From the NCBI GenBank assembly GCA_029263215.1, contig JAJCXY010000033.1, positions 1 to 43,341 of the forward strand: a stretch of 43,341 nucleotides of DNA, read 5' to 3'. Below the pieces are notes generated by a model, which saw nothing but the letters and a program-made list of their open reading frames with translations, searched no databases and was not told where the DNA came from. This DNA comes from Acidimicrobiales bacterium (GTDB lineage: Bacteria; Actinomycetota; Acidimicrobiia; Acidimicrobiales; Aldehydirespiratoraceae). How positions within the stretch are numbered: the first letter of the stretch is position 1; every line of letters starts with the position of its first letter. Shown here in pieces: positions 1-7,972 of the stretch. The position numbers and the translations under genes were made by a program.

Positions 1-345
1 GGTGCGGAAGATGTCGATCGGGCGGTGACCTTCTGGTCGCACGTTCTCGGGTACCGGCCCCATCACTTCCCCGACTCCGAAAACAACTTCACGATCCTGG
101 TTCCGCCCTCTGGGGACGGAACGCGAGTGGCGTTGCAGCGCGCAGACACCCCAGCGCAGGAACAGCCGCGGGTTCATCTCGATCTGGTCGTCGACGACGC
201 GGCCGAGCAGTCCAGCGAGATCGAACGCTTGACCGGACTCGGTGCCACGCGTGTGGCATGGGAGTACCCGACGCTGTGCGACTTTGTAGTGCTTGCTGAT
301 ACGGAGGGAAACCGCTTCTGCGTGGTCGACGCGAGCTACGGCTGA
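1..345 (+). CDS. VOC (glyoxalase-fold) family protein, 5' end outside the window
   Basis: The reading frame is open from base 1 and ends with TGA at 343-345, so the true start lies upstream; a GTG at 25 is only internal. The visible 114 residues have the babbab pattern of the vicinal oxygen chelate superfamily: a conserved opening strand (AVTFWSHVLGY), a later HLDLVVDD strand carrying a typical metal-ligand His, and a closing EGNRFCVVD strand carrying the usual Glu ligand. Members include glyoxalase I, extradiol dioxygenases and resistance proteins; nothing here picks a substrate. Actinobacteria carry many small single-domain copies like this. It is followed after 58 bases by the cyclase gene on the same strand. 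Confidence 0.85.
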   Translation, partial: GAEDVDRAVTFWSHVLGYRPHHFPDSENNFTILVPPSGDGTRVALQRADTPAQEQPRVHLDLVVDDAAEQSSEIERLTGLGATRVAWEYPTLCDFVVLADTEGNRFCVVDASYG

Positions 346-403
346 GACAGCGCTCGAATCGTCGCCGTCGCCTCGAATAGCTGAGCATGCGAGACTCACC
401 GCC

Positions 404-1426
404 ATGACCGATCCGCGCCTCCGGGCTCACCTCGTCGACAGTGGCGCGAAAGAATCGGCGCTGGTCGGACTCAACGACAAGGACCTCATCGGACTGGCCG
501 GCGATCTCCAGATCGCCAAAGGGCTCAATCTCACCGTCGCCCAGCTCGCCGATCGTTGCGGCGCACCAGTCGAGCGGGTTGCCGACCTGTACAGCTCCTT
601 TGGGCTCGACGTCGACCGGCTCTCCGGCTTCGGCGAAGGCGACGTCGAGATGTTGTCACTGATGCTGGCCGACGACATGGGCCTGGTGGGTCAAGTTGGT
701 GCGGAGCTATTTCGCGTAGCCGGACGTTCATTGCGGCGAATGGCTGAGGCGGCGATAGCCATCTACGTGCAAGACATCGAGAACAGTCCGGAGCTGCTGG
801 AGACCGACCTCGTCGAGATGGCTGGAATGAACGCAGCGGCGTCGGAACTGGCTGTCGCATTCGGCAACAACCTCGGCATCATGTTTCGCCACCACATGTG
901 GATGGCGGTGAGAGATCAAAGATTCGGCCAGCCCGGCGACGGACCCCCCGAACTCATCGGTGCGGGAATCGGTTTCGTCGATCTGGTCGGCTTCACCCCG
1001 CTCTCCCGAAGTCTGAGCTCGGCCGATCTCATGAGCCTGGTCGAGGAGTTCGAGCAACGAGCGTTCGATGTCGCCGGTCGACATGGAGGCCAAATCGTCA
1101 AGAGCATCGGTGATGAGGTCATGATCGCCGCACCCGACCATGGCACGGTGATCGCCATCGCAGTGGCCCTCGTATCGGGCTTCGATGACGATCCCGAGAT
1201 ACGGCCGTGTGCCGGAGTTACTGCGGGCCAGGTGGTCTTTCGCCTCGGCGACTATTACGGACCGGTCGTCAACCTGGCATCGAGGCTCGTCGACATTGCC
1301 GAACCGGGCGAGGTCCTCACCGACCGCGGCGAGTCTGAGTCCGACCTCATCTCGCTGCATCCCGCCGGCCAACGAACCCTGAAGGGTTTCGATGAGCCGG
1401 TCGACGTGTGGCTGGCGGAGCGCTGA
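404..1426 (+). CDS. class III adenylate cyclase with Rv1264-like regulatory domain
   Basis: A 340-residue protein from ATG 404, chosen because sequence before it in the same frame overlaps the upstream gene and has no family character. Residues about 30-130 resemble the N-terminal autoinhibitory, pH-responsive domain of mycobacterial Rv1264-type cyclases, with a helix-turn-helix-like start and a long basic/acidic helix. Residues about 185-335 are the catalytic domain. The metal aspartates are D193 and D237, purine-selecting residues K233 and D283 fit ATP rather than GTP, and the transition-state pair N290/R294 is intact. It should therefore be an active cytosolic homodimer making cAMP. It has no membrane segment. 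Its 3' end faces the histidine kinase gene 11 bases away. That pH is the signal is inferred from the family only. Confidence 0.85.
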   Translation: MTDPRLRAHLVDSGAKESALVGLNDKDLIGLAGDLQIAKGLNLTVAQLADRCGAPVERVADLYSSFGLDVDRLSGFGEGDVEMLSLMLADDMGLVGQVGAELFRVAGRSLRRMAEAAIAIYVQDIENSPELLETDLVEMAGMNAAASELAVAFGNNLGIMFRHHMWMAVRDQRFGQPGDGPPELIGAGIGFVDLVGFTPLSRSLSSADLMSLVEEFEQRAFDVAGRHGGQIVKSIGDEVMIAAPDHGTVIAIAVALVSGFDDDPEIRPCAGVTAGQVVFRLGDYYGPVVNLASRLVDIAEPGEVLTDRGESESDLISLHPAGQRTLKGFDEPVDVWLAER

Positions 1427-1437
1427 GGGCGACAGGC

Positions 1438-2970
1438 TCACGGTGCTTCGTTGGCGGTGTCGCGAGGAAGGCTGAGCGTGAAGCGTGCACCGCCCAGGTG
1501 GCTGCGAGCGATGGTCACGTCGCCGCCGTGGGCACGGGCTACCTCTCGCGCTATGGCCAGTCCGAGCCCGGCGCCCCCATGGTCGCGATCTCGGGCCTCG
1601 TCGAGGCGAGTGAACCGGGCGAATACCGCTTCATGGTGCTCGTCGGAGACGCCGGGCCCGTCATCATCGACTTGAATCAGCGCGGTGGCTGAGTCCGAAC
1701 CGAGCGTCACGACGACCTCGGTCACGGCGTGCCGTGCAGCGTTGGCGATCAGGTTTCGCACGGCACGGGCTACGAGATCGGTGTTTGCCGAGACGCGAAC
1801 GGGGGCATCCACCGCCGCCTGAACGAGATTCGGATAGCGGGCGGCTTCGACAGCCACAAGTTCGTCGAGGTCGAGATCCCTGGTGATGCCGGCGCCGGCT
1901 TCGTCGAGCCGACTCAGCGCGAGTAGATCGTCGATCAGGGTCGAGAGGTGTTCCTGCTCGGAGAGAACAGCGTCAACCATCTGGACCCAATCCGTGGTTG
2001 CGGGGTTCGCCCTGGCTACCTCAAGCTGAGCCCTCGTTGCCGCGACGGGGCTCCGCAACTCGTGGGAGGCGTCGGCCACAAGCTGGCGTTGTCGCTGTTG
2101 AGACCGGTCGAGACGGTCGAGCATGGCGTTGACGGTGGTGGCGAGCTCGTGGATCTCGTCGGAGGCGGGGGGCGCCGGGACCCGTTGGCCGATGTTCACC
2201 GCGGTGATCGCCTGGGCTTGCTCCGAGATGGCGTGGACAGGTTGTAGGGCTCGACTGGTGGCAAGCCAGGTGACCCCGGCGATCGCGGCGATGAGCACAG
2301 GAACGGCGACCCACAACAGGCGGCGGATGGTGTCGAGGCTTTCGGTTACCGGTTGGAGAGGACTGGACACGCCGATATCGAGGGTGGTGCCGTCGGGGAA
2401 TTCCAGTGTTTGAGAGACCGCGACCACGTCGTCGCCGATCTCGACTCCACTCGGTGCGCCCTGTGGCGTCGGACCCACGATTATGGCGACGCTCTCGCCA
2501 TCTGGCAGCAGGATTTCGCCCGTAGCCGGGTCGACTCCGATATCGACGGTCACACCCTCGAACGGCCCGACGATGACCCCCGCGTCTAACACGCCGCTGA
2601 TCCCGTTGAACTCGGTCGCAGCATCGGGAACGAAGGTGTCCGGGAGCTTGGTCAACGCCGAACTGGTCTCGGACCCGAAGCCCGTGGCGAGGGCCTCGAA
2701 GTACTGGTCGATCGTCAGCTCGCTGCCATCCTCGTCGAGATAGAAGAACCGTGTTGTCTCGGTCGGGTCGACCACACCGATGGTGGCCACGCCGCCGTAG
2801 ATCGAGTCGAGATAGTTGACGAGTACACCCTCGGCACTGGCGCGGGTGTCGGCTACGAGCCGGTCCTCGACCGCTCGCAGGACAAGAACGGTGGAGAGAA
2901 TCAGCGCACAGGCGAACACGGCGGTGACGAGAAGCGTGAGCCGGGCTCGTAGTCCCAGTCGGGTGATCAT
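1438..2970 (-). CDS. OmpR-system sensor histidine kinase
   Basis: A 510-residue membrane kinase. TM1 is at about residues 11-31, an extracytoplasmic sensor domain spans about 35-213, and TM2 is at about 217-237. A HAMP linker (240-290), a HisKA dimerisation domain with phospho-acceptor H303 in a SHELRSP motif, and a HATPase domain (N-box NLIANAARHA, G1 DDDGPGV, G2 GGAGLGLA) follow. The sensor domain is not recognisable as PAS or Cache; it contains repeated acidic, Gly-rich strands and could be a small beta domain. The ATG at 2970 overlaps the regulator's stop by four bases (ATGA), so regulator and kinase are translated together. Context suggests it senses envelope or antimicrobial stress and controls the divergent export cassette at 3781-7532. 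Confidence 0.93.
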   Translation of the reverse strand: MITRLGLRARLTLLVTAVFACALILSTVLVLRAVEDRLVADTRASAEGVLVNYLDSIYGGVATIGVVDPTETTRFFYLDEDGSELTIDQYFEALATGFGSETSSALTKLPDTFVPDAATEFNGISGVLDAGVIVGPFEGVTVDIGVDPATGEILLPDGESVAIIVGPTPQGAPSGVEIGDDVVAVSQTLEFPDGTTLDIGVSSPLQPVTESLDTIRRLLWVAVPVLIAAIAGVTWLATSRALQPVHAISEQAQAITAVNIGQRVPAPPASDEIHELATTVNAMLDRLDRSQQRQRQLVADASHELRSPVAATRAQLEVARANPATTDWVQMVDAVLSEQEHLSTLIDDLLALSRLDEAGAGITRDLDLDELVAVEAARYPNLVQAAVDAPVRVSANTDLVARAVRNLIANAARHAVTEVVVTLGSDSATALIQVDDDGPGVSDEHHEAVFARFTRLDEARDRDHGGAGLGLAIAREVARAHGGDVTIARSHLGGARFTLSLPRDTANEAP

Positions 2971-3638
2971 CGGGCCGTCAGGCGATAGCCGACGCCCCGC
3001 ACGGTCTCGATCAGTTCACGGTCGCTACGCTTGCCCAACTTCTTGCGCAGGTACCCGATGTAGACGTCGACGACGTTTGACGCCCCGTCGTGATCGGCCC
3101 CCCACACATGATCGAGGAGCTGGTGGCGCGTGAGTGGCTGGCCGGCTGACCGAGCCAGGGTCTCGAGGAGGGCATACTCCCTCGCGGTGAGTTCCAGCAC
3201 CTCCTCGTTCAGGCAGCACCGGTGACCGACAGTGTCGATCCTCAGAGCGCCGACCGTGATCTCGGAGTTGGCGTGGGGGAGTTGGCGCCGAATCAGAGCG
3301 CGAATCCGGGCCACCAACACCACGAAACTGAACGGCTTGGTGAGATAGTCGTCTGCTCCGAGATCGAGACCTTCGGCGATGTCGTACTCGCCATCCTTGG
3401 CGGTGAGCATCAGGATCGGTGTCGTGATGTCTTCATCTCGGAGTGTTTGACAGATCAGATAGCCGTTCATCGACGGGAGCATTACGTCGAGAATGATCGC
3501 GTCGTATGAGAACTCGCGGGCCCGCCAGAGCCCATCAGCGCCGTCTCGGGTGACATCGACGTCGTAGCCCTCACCGCGTAGGCCGCGCTCGACCGCGTCG
3601 GCCAGTGTCTCATTGTCCTCGACCACAAGGATTCGCAT
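2967..3638 (-). CDS. OmpR/PhoB-family response regulator
   Basis: A 223-residue regulator. The receiver domain (1-120) has phospho-acceptor D51 (IILDVMLP), acidic-pocket residues E7/D8 and K101. The C-terminal winged helix (about 125-223) has the OmpR-type ELTAREYALLETL start and the GVGYRL ending wing. I chose ATG 3638 over the in-frame ATG 3662 because a good -10 (GATACT, 3645-3650 on the minus strand) lies only six bases upstream, so the transcript would begin at the ATG itself and ATG 3662 would fall inside the promoter. It precedes and overlaps the kinase gene. Repeats in its promoter, mirrored at the divergent export genes, suggest it controls both itself and that cassette. Confidence 0.93.
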   Translation of the reverse strand: MRILVVEDNETLADAVERGLRGEGYDVDVTRDGADGLWRAREFSYDAIILDVMLPSMNGYLICQTLRDEDITTPILMLTAKDGEYDIAEGLDLGADDYLTKPFSFVVLVARIRALIRRQLPHANSEITVGALRIDTVGHRCCLNEEVLELTAREYALLETLARSAGQPLTRHQLLDHVWGADHDGASNVVDVYIGYLRKKLGKRSDRELIETVRGVGYRLTAR

Positions 3639-3644
3639 CAGTCC

Positions 3645-3677
3645 AGTATCGGGCTTGTTCATGAGAAGGAGATGAGA
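3645..3677 (-). promoter_or_regulatory. response-regulator promoter with two TCTCAT boxes
   Basis: Read on the minus strand, TCTCAT occurs at 3677-3672 and again at 3666-3661, 11 bases apart. After exactly 10 bases there is a -10 (GATACT, 3650-3645), and the ATG follows six bases later. Direct repeats on one helix face ending just upstream of the -10 are the normal layout for OmpR/PhoB activators. Autoregulation is inferred. Confidence 0.6.
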
Positions 3678-3700
3678 GAGGCCTCGCTCCCTGAGAGTCC

Positions 3701-3743
3701 TCTCATCCTTTCTCATGTTCTTCTCATTCGTCGGGCGCAGGAT
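3701..3743 (+). promoter_or_regulatory. export-cassette promoter with three TCTCAT boxes
   Basis: TCTCAT occurs at 3701-3706, 3711-3716 and 3722-3727, spaced 10 and 11 bases. Ten bases after the last copy is a weak -10 candidate (CAGGAT, 3738-3743), giving the same box-to--10 distance as on the opposite strand. An additional degenerate inverted copy (CTGAGAG, 3691-3697) pairs with the first box. Probable binding site of the adjacent OmpR-type regulator; no clear -35 is present, as expected for an activated promoter. Confidence 0.6.
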
Positions 3744-3780
3744 CGGGGCCACACGCAACGTTCGACGAAGGAGAGCAGCA

Positions 3781-4503
3781 ATGTCAGATAGTCCCCGATT
3801 TGGCCGCGAGGTCGCGGCCCTCATCCTTGGCCTGGTGATCCTGGCTTCGGGATGCGGAGCAGTGGCAGCCGACGGTGATGGGCAGGGCGGAGGAGTGGCT
3901 ACTCTCGCGGATGCCGAGCGACCGGCGGATGGGGCCGCAGCGAGCACGTCAGAGCCGGAGTCAGAGTTGGACGCGCCGGACAACCCCGAGGATGCCTTCG
4001 CCCTGTTCGACGAGTGCATGGACGACGCCGGCTTCGGCATGGGCGGAACCACAGTGTTCGGTGGTGACAGCGAGGGAGGAGCGATCGAGGTTGCCCCCAG
4101 CCCCGGCTCAGGAGACGGAACCGACCCCCAGGGAGCGACCGGCAGCATCGAAGATTTCGACATCGAGAGCTTCGAAGCGGCAAGCAAGGACTGTGAAGGT
4201 CACCTCGCCAACGCCGGTATCGGCTTCGATCTCTCTCCTGAGCAGGAAGCCCTCATGGCCGACGCCCAGCTGGCCTTCGCCGACTGCATGGCTGAACACG
4301 GCGTGGAACTCCCCGAGTTCGACCCCGCAGGAGCGGGGGTCGTGACGATCGAGATAGAGGGCGAGTCTCTGGCAGATCCCCAGACACCCGGTTCTGGATT
4401 CGACGACGCTGGCTTCGACTTCGAAGGATTCGAGAATGCCGCCGCCGAGTGCGACCATGTGTTCAGCGAAATCGAGGCACAGCTCGAGGCGCCGGGTGAG
4501 TAG
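3781..4503 (+). CDS. acidic secreted lipoprotein of export cassette, unknown function
   Basis: A 240-residue protein from ATG 3781, with a good ribosome site (AAGGAG, 3768-3773) seven bases before it. A short signal peptide with a hydrophobic core (about 11-24) leads to a lipobox ending at C25 (LASGC), so it should be lipid-anchored outside the membrane. The mature part is very rich in Asp, Glu and Gly. It holds four spaced cysteines in similar helical contexts (DECM, KDCEG, ADCM, AECDH), suggesting two disulfide-linked repeats of a helical unit. I do not recognise a named family. Its place between a two-component system and a peptidoglycan-binding adaptor/ABC exporter suggests a ligand-binding or sensing accessory to that exporter, or a target of the kinase's sensor domain. 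Confidence 0.8.
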   Translation: MSDSPRFGREVAALILGLVILASGCGAVAADGDGQGGGVATLADAERPADGAAASTSEPESELDAPDNPEDAFALFDECMDDAGFGMGGTTVFGGDSEGGAIEVAPSPGSGDGTDPQGATGSIEDFDIESFEAASKDCEGHLANAGIGFDLSPEQEALMADAQLAFADCMAEHGVELPEFDPAGAGVVTIEIEGESLADPQTPGSGFDDAGFDFEGFENAAAECDHVFSEIEAQLEAPGE

Positions 4504-5584
4504 CCGACGGAGGTTCCTGGTGGGGTCGGGCGCGGTGTTGCTCGTGGCCGGTGCCGGGGTTGCTACCGGCACCGATCTGTTGTCGGCCGATCCTGGGCCG
4601 GATGGGCGGGATCGAGCAGAGGCAGGCGATGGCGAGAGCCGGCCCGTTGAGCTGGTGGCAGTGAAACGAGGTTCGTTGAGTAGCGAGCACGAGTTCACAG
4701 CCACGGTGAGCTTCGGTGACCCCTGGATGCTCAACTCCGACGCCACCGGAACCGTCACCATGCGTCACGAAGCAGGGAAGGTGGTTGCCCCCGGCGAGGA
4801 GCTGATCCGAGTGGATGATCGGCCGCTTGTCCTGGTTGCCGGCACGATGCCGCTCTATCGAGAACTGCACAGGGTCGATACACGCGGCCGTGACATCAAC
4901 GGAGACCGCCTGGCCCTGCTCGAGGGCCGAGATGTCGAGCAGCTGCAGTCGTTCCTGCTGTCCGAGGGGTTCGGCGTTGACGACGGATTCGAGGTCGACG
5001 GCCAGTTCGGTGGCAAGACTGAAAAGGCAGTCAAGGATTGGCAGGAGACGCTCGGCCGCCCCAAGACGGGGCGAGTCGATTCGTCTCAGGTCGTCTTTCA
5101 CCGCGAGGCGGTCAGAATCGTCAGCGAGCTTCGTGTAGGGGACCGTTTCAGCGGGCTGGAGGTCGGCGAAGCCGAGGCCAATGTGCTGGTCGACACATCC
5201 AACCGCGATAGGGCCGCACTGCCGATCGGATCGACCGTATCGGTGGTGTTGGGTGACGGCCGGGCATTCGACGCCGAGGTGACCGAACAGGAGCAGGCCG
5301 ATGTCGCCGGCCAACGCGTTTGGCGCTCGACCATCGTGACCCGCCGAGCTCTCGCCGGCGAAGCCGAGACGGCCAAAGTCATCGCTACTGAGGTACTCGC
5401 CGAGGACGTCCTGCTCATGCCGGTGGGTGCGTTCGTGGCGCTCGCCGAGGGCGGCTTCGCGGTGGAGATATCGAACGGAGATTCGACACAGCTGCGAAGT
5501 GTGCAGGTGGGCGAAGTACTCGATGGTCAGGCCGAGGTCATCGGTGATCTGATTGAGGGCGACCTCGTCGTGGTCCCGACATGA
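4496..5584 (+). CDS. peptidoglycan-binding periplasmic adaptor of ABC exporter
   Basis: A 362-residue protein from GTG 4496, which overlaps the lipoprotein's stop by eight bases; an in-frame ATG 20 codons earlier would overlap it by 68 bases and lacks a ribosome site. An Arg-rich N-terminus (SRRRFLVG) followed by a hydrophobic stretch (about 8-25) is a membrane anchor or Tat-like signal. Residues about 50-110 form a HlyD/MacA-like barrel-lipoyl start. A PG_binding_1 domain is inserted at about 143-200 (EQLQSFLLSEGF ... DGQFGGKTEKAV), and the remainder returns to the adaptor fold. In Gram-positive relatives such proteins link MacB-type ABC transporters to the cell wall instead of to an outer-membrane channel. 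It is translationally coupled on both sides. Confidence 0.85.
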   Translation: MSSRRRFLVGSGAVLLVAGAGVATGTDLLSADPGPDGRDRAEAGDGESRPVELVAVKRGSLSSEHEFTATVSFGDPWMLNSDATGTVTMRHEAGKVVAPGEELIRVDDRPLVLVAGTMPLYRELHRVDTRGRDINGDRLALLEGRDVEQLQSFLLSEGFGVDDGFEVDGQFGGKTEKAVKDWQETLGRPKTGRVDSSQVVFHREAVRIVSELRVGDRFSGLEVGEAEANVLVDTSNRDRAALPIGSTVSVVLGDGRAFDAEVTEQEQADVAGQRVWRSTIVTRRALAGEAETAKVIATEVLAEDVLLMPVGAFVALAEGGFAVEISNGDSTQLRSVQVGEVLDGQAEVIGDLIEGDLVVVPT

Positions 5585-6327
5585 CCCAAGAGCCACGTGG
5601 AGGCCAGAACCTCGTCGGCGACACCGTGCTCGAACTCGTCGATGTAACCAAACAATACCCGGGCAACCCTCCGGTCCGAGCCGTCGACAGGGTGTCGCTG
5701 CATGTGTCGGAAGGGGAACTACTGGCCATCGTCGGTCCATCAGGGTCGGGCAAATCGACCCTGATGAACTTGATCGGGACGCTCGACAGGCCCGATGCCG
5801 GCCGGCTGTCGATCGAGGGCGTCGACACCGCGTCGATGTCGGATGCTGCGCTGGCCGGCCTACGTGCCCGGCGGATCGGCTTCGTCTTCCAACAGTTTCA
5901 TCTCATGGAGAACCTTTCGGCGGTGGCCAACGTGGCAACTGGCCTGCTGTATCAAGGCACGCTAGGAAAGGTGCGACGAAAGAGAGCGACCGAGACCTGT
6001 CGCCGGGTGGGGCTCGGCCACCGACTCCACCACACCGCCGCTCAGTTGTCGGGCGGTGAGCGTCAGCGGGTGGCGATCGCACGGGCGATCGTCTCGGATC
6101 CCGCCATCGTGCTCGCCGATGAGCCGACAGGGAACCTTGACTCCCGGACTTCGAATGAGATCGTGGCCCTGCTTCGCCAACTCAACGACGAGGGGTCGAC
6201 CATCCTCGTCATCACCCACGATCGTGATCTCGCGGCCAGCTTCCCTCGCCGCATCGCGCTGAATGATGGCCTCGTGGCCGACGATGACTCCCGGCCGCTC
6301 CTGGACTCAGGGGCCGACCGGTCATGA
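5581..6327 (+). CDS. ABC transporter ATP-binding protein, MacB/LolD type
   Basis: A 248-residue nucleotide-binding subunit with every catalytic motif: Walker A at 52-60 (GPSGSGKST, K59), Q-loop (FVFQQFHL, about 101-108), signature LSGGE at 156-160, Walker B IVLADE at 176-181 and H-loop His in VITHD. The sequence around the signature and D-loop (EPTGNLDS) is that of the MacB/LolD/FtsE branch, which powers mechanotransmission rather than classical substrate translocation. The ATG overlaps the adaptor's stop by four bases, and its own stop overlaps the permease start, so the three form one complex. Likely role: export of antimicrobial peptides, lipoproteins or other envelope-active molecules; the substrate is not visible. 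Confidence 0.95.
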   Translation: MTQEPRGGQNLVGDTVLELVDVTKQYPGNPPVRAVDRVSLHVSEGELLAIVGPSGSGKSTLMNLIGTLDRPDAGRLSIEGVDTASMSDAALAGLRARRIGFVFQQFHLMENLSAVANVATGLLYQGTLGKVRRKRATETCRRVGLGHRLHHTAAQLSGGERQRVAIARAIVSDPAIVLADEPTGNLDSRTSNEIVALLRQLNDEGSTILVITHDRDLAASFPRRIALNDGLVADDDSRPLLDSGADRS

Positions 6328-7532
6328 TGCTGCGGAGGCCGCGTCGCCAGTGGAGATCCAGATTGCGCCCGATCGATGCGGTGGCCTCGGGAGCAAGCGG
6401 CTTACGCGGTCGCAAGGGTCGAACCCTGTTGACGGCAGTCGGGATCGCGATCGGCATCGCGTCGATGATCGGGGTGCTGGGGATCTCCGCATCGAGCAAG
6501 GCAGACCTGATCGCGGAGATCGACCAGCTCGGCACGAATCTTCTGCAGGTGCAGGGCGGCACCACGATCTTCGGAGAGGGAGCGTCGCTCCAGGAGGAAG
6601 CGCCAGCGATGGTTCGCAGGATCACGCCGGTAACTTCCGCGGCTGCAATCTCGAAGCTCGATACCGACGTTCAACGCAACGAGTTCACAGATGAGCGAAA
6701 CGGTCTTGATGTGCTGGCTGTCGAAATCCACCTGATCGACACCCTCGAGGGGCAGCTGGCCCACGGTCGCTTCCTCGACAGGGCCACGTCCCAACTTCCC
6801 ACCGTCGTGCTGGGTTCCGTTGCCGCCGATCGGCTCGGCCTGACCGACCTGACAGGTGGTCCTACGGTGCAGATCGCAGGCCGTACCTTCGCCGTGATCG
6901 GGATTCTCGACCCGCTCCCACTCAATCCCGACATCGACCGTTCCGCACTCATCGGCACCCCGGCGGCCATCGAATTTCTCGACGCCGAGATTCACCCGAC
7001 CGCCATCCTCCTTCGAGCCGAGCCCGACCATGTCGAGGCAGTGAGGGCTGTGCTCCCCCGCACGGTCAACCCCGCCGACCCCAACGAGGTGGCAGTTTCG
7101 CGGCCATCCGATGCGTTGGAAGCGAGGGCGCGGGTCGACGAGAACCTCCGGAATCTTCTGGTCGGACTGGGGGCGGTGGCATTGGTGGTAGGCGGAGTGG
7201 GAATCGCCAACGTGATGATCATCTCAGTGCTCGAACGCCGCGGGGAGATAGGCCTTCGCCGCGCCCTCGGCGCCACCAGGACCCACATCGCCTCCCAGTT
7301 CGTTCTCGAATCGGCACTCCTTGCTGCGATCGGTGGCCTGTTCGGGGCGGTTATGGGAGCTATGGTGACCTACGGCTACGCCACACGACAAGGCTGGCGG
7401 ATCGACCTCCCCGCCGAAGCTCTCGGCGCCGGAATCGGTGCCGCGCTGGTGTTCGGCGCCCTGGCCGGCCTCTATCCCGCAGTGCGGGCGGCCCGCCTCG
7501 ATCCGGCTGATGCCGTTCGTCCGCGCGGTTGA
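6324..7532 (+). CDS. MacB/FtsX-family ABC permease
   Basis: A 402-residue permease with the family layout. One TM helix sits near residues 34-55 after a cytosolic N-terminus. A large extracytoplasmic MacB_PCD domain spans about 60-265, and a C-terminal block of three TM helices covers about 277-395, with the characteristic ERRGEIGLRRALGA motif that couples to the ATPase. Length fits MacB permeases lacking a fused ATPase. The ATG overlaps the ATPase stop (ATGA). It closes the cassette of lipoprotein, adaptor, ATPase and permease. No terminator-like hairpin is evident in the 30 bases before the next gene, whose own promoter lies there. Confidence 0.93.
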   Translation: MMLRRPRRQWRSRLRPIDAVASGASGLRGRKGRTLLTAVGIAIGIASMIGVLGISASSKADLIAEIDQLGTNLLQVQGGTTIFGEGASLQEEAPAMVRRITPVTSAAAISKLDTDVQRNEFTDERNGLDVLAVEIHLIDTLEGQLAHGRFLDRATSQLPTVVLGSVAADRLGLTDLTGGPTVQIAGRTFAVIGILDPLPLNPDIDRSALIGTPAAIEFLDAEIHPTAILLRAEPDHVEAVRAVLPRTVNPADPNEVAVSRPSDALEARARVDENLRNLLVGLGAVALVVGGVGIANVMIISVLERRGEIGLRRALGATRTHIASQFVLESALLAAIGGLFGAVMGAMVTYGYATRQGWRIDLPAEALGAGIGAALVFGALAGLYPAVRAARLDPADAVRPRG

Positions 7533-7550
7533 TCGACACCAGCCCGCATC

Positions 7551-7556
7551 TAGCGT
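7551..7556 (+). promoter_or_regulatory. -10 hexamer of an apparently leaderless gene
   Basis: TAGCGT matches the actinobacterial TANNNT -10 and ends six bases before ATG 7563, so transcription would start at or next to the start codon. No Shine-Dalgarno sequence is present, which agrees with a leaderless message. Confidence 0.4.
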
Positions 7557-7562
7557 TCGGGG

Positions 7563-7970
7563 ATGGACAACTCGCCGATCGATGAAGTGCGCCGACTACA
7601 TGTATTCATCGAAGCATGGCTTTCGGGGGGCGACGCCGACGAGCACGGTTGGCAGGGGTTCGCGGCTGCGTTGGCCGACGACTTCACGATCGTCACACCG
7701 GCGGGGGCGACGGTGGCCAGAGCCGATCTGCTCGCGGGCTTCCGGGCCGCTCGCGGGGCCATGCCGAACATGACCGTCGAGATCCGCAATGCCTCCGAAG
7801 TTCATGAGGCGGACGGGCTGGTGATCATTCGCTATGAGGAGTGGCAGCTCCACCCCACAATGGCCAATCAGCGCATATCCACAGCCGTGTTCACCCCTGC
7901 GCCCGACGCGCCGACCGGCTGGTCGTGGCTCGCCCTTCACGAGACCTCGTTCGAGGTGGTCGATTCGTAG
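7563..7970 (+). CDS. SnoaL/DUF4440-like NTF2-fold protein
   Basis: A 135-residue protein with the cone-shaped NTF2-like pattern. An N-terminal helix pair includes a WQGFAAALADDFTIVTPAG segment, where a short helix leads into the first strand. Strands carrying a central RYEEWQ and a late SWLALHET follow. Such proteins act as small isomerases, dehydratases or orphan ligand-binders; here no catalytic Asp/His dyad can be assigned with confidence. It has its own leaderless-type promoter and converges with the methyltransferase gene, whose stop is two bases away. Function otherwise unknown. Confidence 0.75.
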   Translation: MDNSPIDEVRRLHVFIEAWLSGGDADEHGWQGFAAALADDFTIVTPAGATVARADLLAGFRAARGAMPNMTVEIRNASEVHEADGLVIIRYEEWQLHPTMANQRISTAVFTPAPDAPTGWSWLALHETSFEVVDS

Positions 7971-7972
7971 CG

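Noticed and set aside
4463..5740. Long open frame on the minus strand opposite the adaptor gene
   Set aside because: It is antisense to a well-supported gene, has no recognisable domain, and its amino-acid composition (very rich in Arg, His and Leu) is typical of a GC-driven shadow frame.
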